Assembly (NCBI RefSeq): GCF_031143425.1
Contig: NC_090439.1
Location: 353,084,027-353,148,026, forward strand
Source of the DNA: Pleurodeles waltl
Taxonomy: Eukaryota > Chordata > Amphibia > Caudata > Salamandridae
DNA: 64,000 nt
Direction of reading: 5' to 3'
Part shown: positions 57,111 to 64,000 of the stretch, one piece after another
How the letters are laid out: the number at the start of each line of letters is the position of its first letter
How positions within the stretch are numbered: position 1 is the stretch's first letter
Notes under the pieces: model-generated
Database searches by the model: none
What the model saw: only the letters and a program-made list of their open reading frames with translations
What the model was told of the DNA's origin: nothing
Made by a program: the position numbers and the translations under genes

Positions 57111-59339
57111 CAATTATTCACAGTTCAATTCTGAAGGTACGGAAAGTGGCTGCTGCAGTTCTAAAACTGTGATGTCCACAGTGACCTTCCTTTTGCACAC
57201 GCTGCTAGGCAACTCTTACATGCAGCATTCATTCCCCAATATTATGGAAAATTGCATCCTCCCCGTTCCTGGAATTGTCTGTGAAGAGACACAACTCTAG
57301 GTTTGAAGCCCACGGTGATCTCCAAATGAGGTAGCCATTGAACTCCTGGAGAACTTGGCACCAGCAGGTCTTCCTTGAACCTCTTGTAAAGGCAGATGAA
57401 TTGGTGATTAACAGATATTTTGGATTTAGCTCTAGCTAGCCATCTGGTAAAGATTTTACCCACTGGGATGACGATTGCTGCAAAGTTGAAATTCCTTCAA
57501 AGACTCTGGCTCTCTGTATCTGTTGTCTTCTCCCTAGCCAGAACTGAATGATCATCTCTGATATCAAGGATGAACATTTTTTAAATGGCTGCATGGAAAT
57601 ACTTTCCGGTGTGCAGCTCAATTCTCAGGGAGAATAGTATGTGTGCTGGCTCCACAGTCTTTCCAGGAGAAATGGTACCCCAAGTCAGAAGCCAGAGCCA
57701 GAAAAGTCTGCAGGGCATATTGGCACCCAGATGACTCTGGTATGTAACAAGTTTACATCCCAGCAGGTGCAACTTTGACAGAGCCCAATGCAGGAAGGTG
57801 CTAAAGGTTTTGTATGCACAGGAGACCGGGCAGTTCATGGCCATGCACTTACTGAAGTAAGACTTGCTCGCCAACTGGAAATAGGAAGTGAAAGCTCTCA
57901 GGGATCACCGGTGACAAACTGAAGGCCAAATCAATATCTTCTTTGGAGACAAGGGCACCTATTGCCAGTTCACCAGACCATTTCTACCTCCTCATCGCAG
58001 GTGACTGAATATGCCACATCTTCTAACCAATTGTTAACAGAGTTGCCCTTTTGGTATCTTGGGGAACACACCCATCCATGAAATTATGAAGTCGGGTAGC
58101 ATGATGTATCAAAGGAGTCTGCTAACTGCCCCAAAGTAAGCTCCGTATTTTGTTTCTCCCCTGCTAGCCTAAGATTCCCCCTTTGAGATGCAATATTGTT
58201 AGCGTTCCTGGAGATCAAAGGACCAGCATAAGTTAAGCAAAACCTTCAGTAGATCTGCTTACTTCTGGGTAGGGAGCTCTTTAAATAAATTATGAGGTCT
58301 TGCAATTTTATGGGTGAGGGGCATTTGGAAAAGGTGAGACCTGCACTAGGTTGGAAAGATGAAGATTTGTGTAGGATAGTTTGTTGAGCCTGATGGGTGG
58401 TTGCTGGGTGGGTGTAAAGGGCGGACTAGTGCTTGGCTGAAATGTTGTGGCTGCTGTGACCCCAAATGTCACTGGATCCGGAATTATCTGATCCATACTT
58501 GGAGCAGGTGTGGGCAAACGTGCATGCTTTCCCCCAGGAGCAGTCCCAGAGTCAAAGAGCATCCACGCGATTTGTCAGATCACCTTTTATCGCCTGCTCC
58601 ATATGAGGCACCGGCCAAAAGTGCTGTCTAAAGCCTCACTTGTTTGAGTGGATATGTGGTATAAATGTCCCTTGTTTGCGAGTTGCTACTCTACTGAAAT
58701 GCCCCCTGTACAGGGATGTACTTGCCCATTTTTCTCATGAACAACTTAACCTCCTTTTGGTCGCATTAGATTTCTGAGAACATGACCCTCTTTTGTAATA
58801 ACCTCCAATCACCATAAAACCGACCCATCCTACTGGTTTGCAAAGCCGCATTATGGAATGTCTTATTATATTTGTGCAGGGTCAGCCTTGTTTGGGGATT
58901 TTTTCCCTCGAAACGGTCACCAACACAGAAACTGCCTTAACAGTTGTCAATGTTTTTTTCCAGCAAGGCATGGAGCCCCCATCTTTTCTCTTCCTCTTAG
59001 GCCAGCTAGAGTCGGCAACCTAGGTCGTTCTTACCATACAGCAATAGTGTAATATATTTGCTCTTCCAATCACCCTCATTGGCTAGCTGGGACATTTGCC
59101 AAGACAGGGGAGAGCGGTCAGATAGCATTGAGGCAATTATAAACAGAATTAATTTGTTCTGCTTAGTAGGACCTGCCTCTGAGAGTGGGGTGGGACCACC
59201 GGATGTAAGGATGAGGCCCAGAGAAGTTGGAGACGCTAAACTGTGTGCAGACTGTGACCTGCATGGAGTTTGAGTACCATCACACAATATATCCTGAGTT
59301 CCCCCACTCCAGAACTGATGTAATTCCCAGGTGCGGCCC
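57111..59339. other. RIPOR2 upstream intron, unclassified
   Basis: Minus-strand frames at 57242-57463 and 57436-57621 have some protein-like composition but match nothing I know. They may be relics of the repeat starting near 56905. No RIPOR2 exon seen. Confidence 0.4.
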
Positions 59340-59960
59340 GTCCTTTAGGGCAGAGGGGCCGCGCCCCCCACCCCACCTTTTGCCCCTCATGAAGAGTGCT
59401 GTCAGGCTGCACAAAGGTCAGCCTGACAGACACTCTTTATGTTCAGGTCAAGCAGCCAGGAGCAGACATGAGTGATTTGCGAAGACTCCTGCCTGCCTGA
59501 GCTGAACTTTGCTGGGCTAAAGAGGTCACAGAGGTGCCTGGAGGCCCTCCCCTGTGTGATGAGGGAGGCGTCACCCATTGATTCAACCTGGGCACTTCAG
59601 GTTTAACCCCTGAAGTGCCCAGGGCGAGTGTCAATCAGTGACACCTCGTCACAGAGGTCAGCAGTCTCACTGACCCCATCCCACTCTGTGACGAAGTTGG
59701 GACTGCTGCCTTCCCTCATTGTCTGACCTAAGGTAAGCCAATGAGGGAAGGCAGCAGTCCCAACCCTCCTGGGACCTCCGAGGCTGAAGGTAAGTGTGTG
59801 TGTGTGATCTTTTTTAAATGAATGTTTGGTGCGTGTTTGCATGTTTGAATGTTGAAGAGTGTTAATGGATGTGCATGCGTGTGTGTGTGAAAGAATGAGT
59901 GTGAGTGTGCTTCCTGCCCGGGCCCCTCCCTCCTAAAACTGCCGGCCACTACTGGTCATT
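59340..59960. repeat. hairpin-rich repeat block
   Basis: A series of perfect inverted repeats: 11-bp arms CTGTCAGGCTG/CAGCCTGACAG at about 59399-59429; 15-bp arms CCTGGGCACTTCAGG at 59587-59601 with the complement at 59609-59623; and 26-bp arms at 59696-59721 and 59739-59764 (core GGGACTGCTGCCTTCC). GC-rich, with a TG run at about 59790-59800 and 59878-59892. Probably a non-autonomous element, but no clean duplication was found. Confidence 0.55.
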
Positions 59961-62900
59961 CCAGCAGGGACGGAATGGGCCCTAGTTCAACTACTCATGT
60001 GACCCATCCTGGCAACGAGGGTTGGGGGGTCTGTAGCAAGAGTGATGCATCCACTCGTATAATGTGTCTCGCTGCATGAGATACAGACAGCAAAATTAAC
60101 CTCAATCATAATGTAGCCCACATCAGCAAGGGGGTTGTTTAAAGGGTCCATCTATTTCCAGCTCCGAGGTGATGATTAATAGGTGGTCATCTCAGTCCAT
60201 CCATACATTTTGCTTCAATTCATATGTGGTTGGCCATATAACCAGTGCTTTAAATGGGCCGGTACTGTCCGGTACTGAGTACCCGCCCTTTTTTATTTTG
60301 AGAGGGAGAGTACCTGCACTTCTCAGGGAAAACATAATACTTTTAATTAGAGAGTACCGACACGCCTCAGAAACAAGCAGGTACTGTGGTACAGAGTACC
60401 TGCACTTCTGTTTTTCCACTTCAAAAACTGCATACAGCCCATTTGCAAAATAGTTGCAATAATTTTCAGTACCTGCCACTGATCTGGTCTATTGATACAG
60501 CACATTGATATTTCACCAAAAATCAAAAACAGCCATTACATCTTGTGTCAATGAGCATCAGTCGATAGAAATGCCACAATACTTCTTCATTCGGAAAGTA
60601 GTAACTGATACCTTCTAGGGACTCGTAATTACTCACCACTGAGGGCTCATCTATGTGACGCAGTTCCATATTATTTGTTCATGTATATATTTCAGTTAAT
60701 TAAAACCATACTTGGTACAGCATAAATAGATTGCACTTATGAGACAAATGAAAACGGCTTAATGTAGCATGACAATAACAGCCGAGTCGACTTTTACATT
60801 GTCAACGTAGATAAAGACCGACAGACAAGAAATTCGAGCTATGTGATACAGTTAGCCTGATTTGGAGTCAATAAGGCAGAAGTGGTGGTTAATAGCATTC
60901 AGAAGAATTGTAAGGTAAGTAAAATCATTTTGGGAAACCTTTTAACTATTATTACCGAAAAGATAGCATTTCCAATCAGCAACGTGCATGCAACAGTGCC
61001 CTCTGCTGCCACTTCAAGGTAAAGACAGTTAGAAAAGCGACCATCATAAATATCGCCGGAGTACTAAAGAATCTATCGTTCAGTCCTACTAAGTCCAAAA
61101 CAAGTTTTCCATCCATATATTAATTAAACGTAAGCACCGAAAACGTAAAAATGTCTGTGGTAGGAACACTGAACTTTAATGAATAGAATGTGGCCACTGC
61201 AAAATGTCAGAAGTCACAGAATGTGAGCGTATGGAAGGTGGTTGGTGTGCCTACGGGCGCAGTCGTGAAACATTGGTGTGATTGGGCAGTCGAAGTCCAC
61301 GCCCATAAAGTAGTTGACTTTATGTACATTTTCAGAAGTTTTTACATGCATCTGCTACAATTAAGAGAAAACGTGTTACTAATAAAAAAATGTACATCAA
61401 GTGGGTAAAAATCATGGTAATGAACGCCAATCAATCAAAGAAACAAAAAGATATATGTAGGAAGTGGTGTAACGAGTGTGGAGTGTGTGTGCCGGGAGGA
61501 AAACAGTGTATGTATGAAATCATTTTCCAGTTATAGGACTATGATAGTCCTATGTATGTAGGATAGGCAATGCAGAAATGATGTTCTAGTAGGATTATAG
61601 AAATAGACAGAAGGAAGCTATCTTTACACATACCATATATCTCCACGTGTTTTCGGTAACCCACAGCCGGCTTGAAGGTAATGAGTATAAAGCCATTTGC
61701 AAGTGTGAGTTCGAGTTACAAGGGCAACCTGCTGGGTTTCTTACTACAAGGAATTCATAAAAGGGAACCTTGCAGTTGGAAACCCTTTTACTCACATCCA
61801 TTACTACACCATACCGGTGCCCATTATGCGGAAGTGAATCTCATGCAAGAGGATGGGAGTGGACACGATTAGCCCTGAACATTTGTGAACACCCACAAAC
61901 ACACAAGTTTGTTCGTATTCTCAAAATCCTCTTCAAACTCTTCTCATACTGGTAATGGTTGGAGATGTATCCCTGTCGAGGGCAGTAGTAAATCTCTATG
62001 CAGGGTGGGCAGGTGAATGACATACCAACCCCACCCCTGTCCCATTACATAAAGACACTGACTTTTCACAAAGCACACAACTCCGTATTGGGGGAAATGA
62101 CAACAGCGAGGCCAATGGCAATGTCAAACACAGGAATTCAGTTCAAACTTTAGTCAATGCATTTCACAAAACATTGCTTGAAAAAGTGCGACTGGTGCTT
62201 ACACTATGTCTAACCAGGGAACGATTATTTAATGTGTAAAGTGTATAGAACTACCCCCAACCGTGAGTGAATGTTTCCAGGCTTAATTCACACTTTTGCT
62301 TGAGTATCAGGCCTAAATATCTGTGTAGTTTTAACGCACTCGTGTGCATAAGTGGAATTCTTTCTGAAACATTTTGTTTGTCATTGGACTAAAGCGACAT
62401 GTTGGGGTTATATAAAACAACAAATATAATAAACAAAAGCAAAATGTAAAAGTACGATACAGCAGGCTTAATTCCCTCTTGCTGATGGCAACTGTCTAGT
62501 GTTGTAGAGGCTGGAGCATGGCAGTCACTTGGTGGTCTTGATTTCACCTGCCCTAGAGGCAAGTGACGGGGCTGTGCAGAGTAGAAAGGAACACCTAGTG
62601 CTCGTTACACCGAATGAAGGCCCACACAGAACAGAATGACTGTTTTTTTATTTATTAACAGATTAAGATACATGTTAACTTCAAGTCAAAACGCTTCACC
62701 AAACAAGTGCGCTGTTGTGTCCTCTAAGTACAATTCGCTGTGGCTCAGTTCCTGCGACGGTAACTTTGGATGAAGAGATCCGCAGATACCAACCTAGAAT
62801 ATATGGAGGGATGCTCATGGCCGTGGTGGTTGTCTTATTTGTTGAGTTGCTCCATAATTTGGTATATGATAGGAGGAATGGTCGTGGGAATGAACAAGGC

Positions 62901-63795
62901 AGTTTTGCTGTAGTTATATTGTATATGCCAACGATTCTGTTTCCTGCTCACCAGGTGGCGGATATGAACCTAATAAAATGTGTCATAAAATCAAATTTGC
63001 TTATGGGAATTTGCTCACACTAAGTATTTTCCGATAATATCCCTGACCACTAGATGGCACAAGCAGCTCAAAAGAGAGCGGCTAACACTATGGCAGGGCG
63101 AGGACACTTCTGAAATGGGAGAGAAGCAGAAGTTTAACTGAATGTGCGGCCCGGGGAACTATGCCACCTGAGGGCTGCCCAGCAGTTGGCACCACTCAAA
63201 AGGATTCATTTTCTATGATCGCGTCTTCACTAGGAAAATTAATGTATTATCTTAATTATGAAAATTAGGGCATAACGGCGAGGAAGGATTAATTTGTGAA
63301 TTGTGACTCTTTTGTGAAACTGCGCAATACTGCAGTCTTCCGTGACATGGACATCTTGTCTTGGTGTCGCTTGAGTGCAGTCGTGAAATATTATTTCTCA
63401 GAACATTTTGGTATTTTTAGATTTTTACTTGTTTCGGCTGCCAACAAGGTCTGTCATCCATTATATTCCTACACCTCCTTCTTCTCTTTTAATGTGGTTT
63501 TCTAATGGTGCTTTTATTTTCTTTTGATGCCTTCCCTATCGTTATTCCAAATAGCTGGCAGAATTGCTATCTTTGCAAGTTTACAATCTTTATCAAACCA
63601 TTGCGAGGACATATAGGTTGGTATCTTTTTAAAAGCTATTAGTTTAGCTAGAAGCAATGCCAAACGTCCTGCCACACAAGTAGAATATCGTGTCCACTCT
63701 TGACACATTGGACGAATTTCACAATGTGAATCATGATACTCCAGCTACACTGAGCACAATGTCAGCAATTATGATTTTATTAAATCCATTATTAT
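59961..63795. other. RIPOR2 upstream intron, nothing recognised
   Basis: Includes a short repeat at about 60245-60480, with GTACTG and AGTACC units near both of its ends. The remaining sequence has only chance frames. I looked for the RIPOR2 exon preceding the 44-bp exon and did not find it. Confidence 0.45.
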
Positions 63796-64000
63796 GGTCC
63801 TCATTATGACCCTGGCGGTCTTCTGACCTTCAGGGTTAATGTGGCAGTATTAGCACCATCAGGCTGGGGGTACATACCGCCACATTATGAGATTGGTGGG
63901 TTGGCTGCATCGAACCCGCCACTTCTCCACTCATAACGCCATGGTGGTATTAGCCACAGGGACGGAGATGTCTATCTCCAACCAGTCGGCCGACATAGTA
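63796..64000. repeat. partial MITE-like repeat at window edge
   Basis: Begins GGTCCTCATTATGACCCTGG and contains the alternating GGCGG/CCGCC and CATTATGA/TCATAA units usual for a palindromic non-autonomous element. The right end lies outside the window, so neither the class nor the duplication can be settled. Confidence 0.4.

Noticed and set aside
57242..57621. Minus-strand frames as part of a DIRS RT or recombinase
   Set aside because: None of the RT, RNase H or recombinase blocks seen in copies 1-5 is present.
59878..59892. Possible CRISPR-like or tandem array in the TG-rich block
   Set aside because: Only a simple TG run; no direct repeats with spacers anywhere in the window.
51620..64000. 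Upstream RIPOR2 exon
   Set aside because: I searched the minus strand for a segment ending in a Lys-Met-Lys-Gly type sequence before a GT donor and saw none; a computed alignment could overturn this.

Overview
This is a vertebrate nuclear window, most likely from a salamander with a very large genome (a newt such as Pleurodeles would fit; the species is inferred, not shown). I see no bacterial features, rRNA or tRNA. The only host gene I recognise is RIPOR2 (FAM65B), read on the minus strand. Six of its internal coding exons lie at 51619-51576, 51173-51048, 44723-44575, 35322-35193, 27101-26955 and 3375-2677. They join in frame with good splice sites and encode about 431 residues. The first and last exons of the gene lie outside the window. 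About 1.3 kb of coding sequence is spread over 49 kb, so nearly everything else is intron, and the introns are swollen by transposons.

The dominant intron content is a set of five DIRS-type (tyrosine-recombinase) retrotransposon copies, all on the minus strand like RIPOR2. Copies 1 (9875-15779) and 2 (15810-21655) stand head to tail, separated by a 30-bp TA/TG microsatellite. Copy 4 (22066-25828) is decayed and internally deleted. Copy 5 (27270 to about 30080) is decayed and has lost its 5' end. Copy 3 (36305-42197) is nearly intact. Copies 1-3 show the DIRS hallmarks: inverted terminal repeats and an internal complementary region (ICR) that joins complements of both outer ends. They also encode a gag-like protein, an RT/RNase H/methyltransferase-like protein and a tyrosine recombinase. 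Copy 2 has an intact gag but one stop in RNase H. Copy 3 has an intact RT protein and recombinase frame but one stop in gag. In both, the recombinase frame is the same frame as gag, separated from it by a single TGA followed by CT, while RT lies in another frame and overlaps it for about 1.8 kb.

Smaller elements are a 170-bp MITE family with TTA duplications (3503-3672, 26037-26207), a 709-bp MITE made of serial perfect palindromes with TAA duplications (47642-48350), a 546-bp hAT-like MITE with an 8-bp duplication (48803-49348), the 3' end of an L1-like LINE (52437-53320), hairpin-ended dispersed repeats near the left end and beside DIRS copy 1, a hairpin-rich block at 59340-59960, and a possible retroviral envelope-like relic (42353-43126). 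The rest is AT-rich intron in which I recognise nothing.
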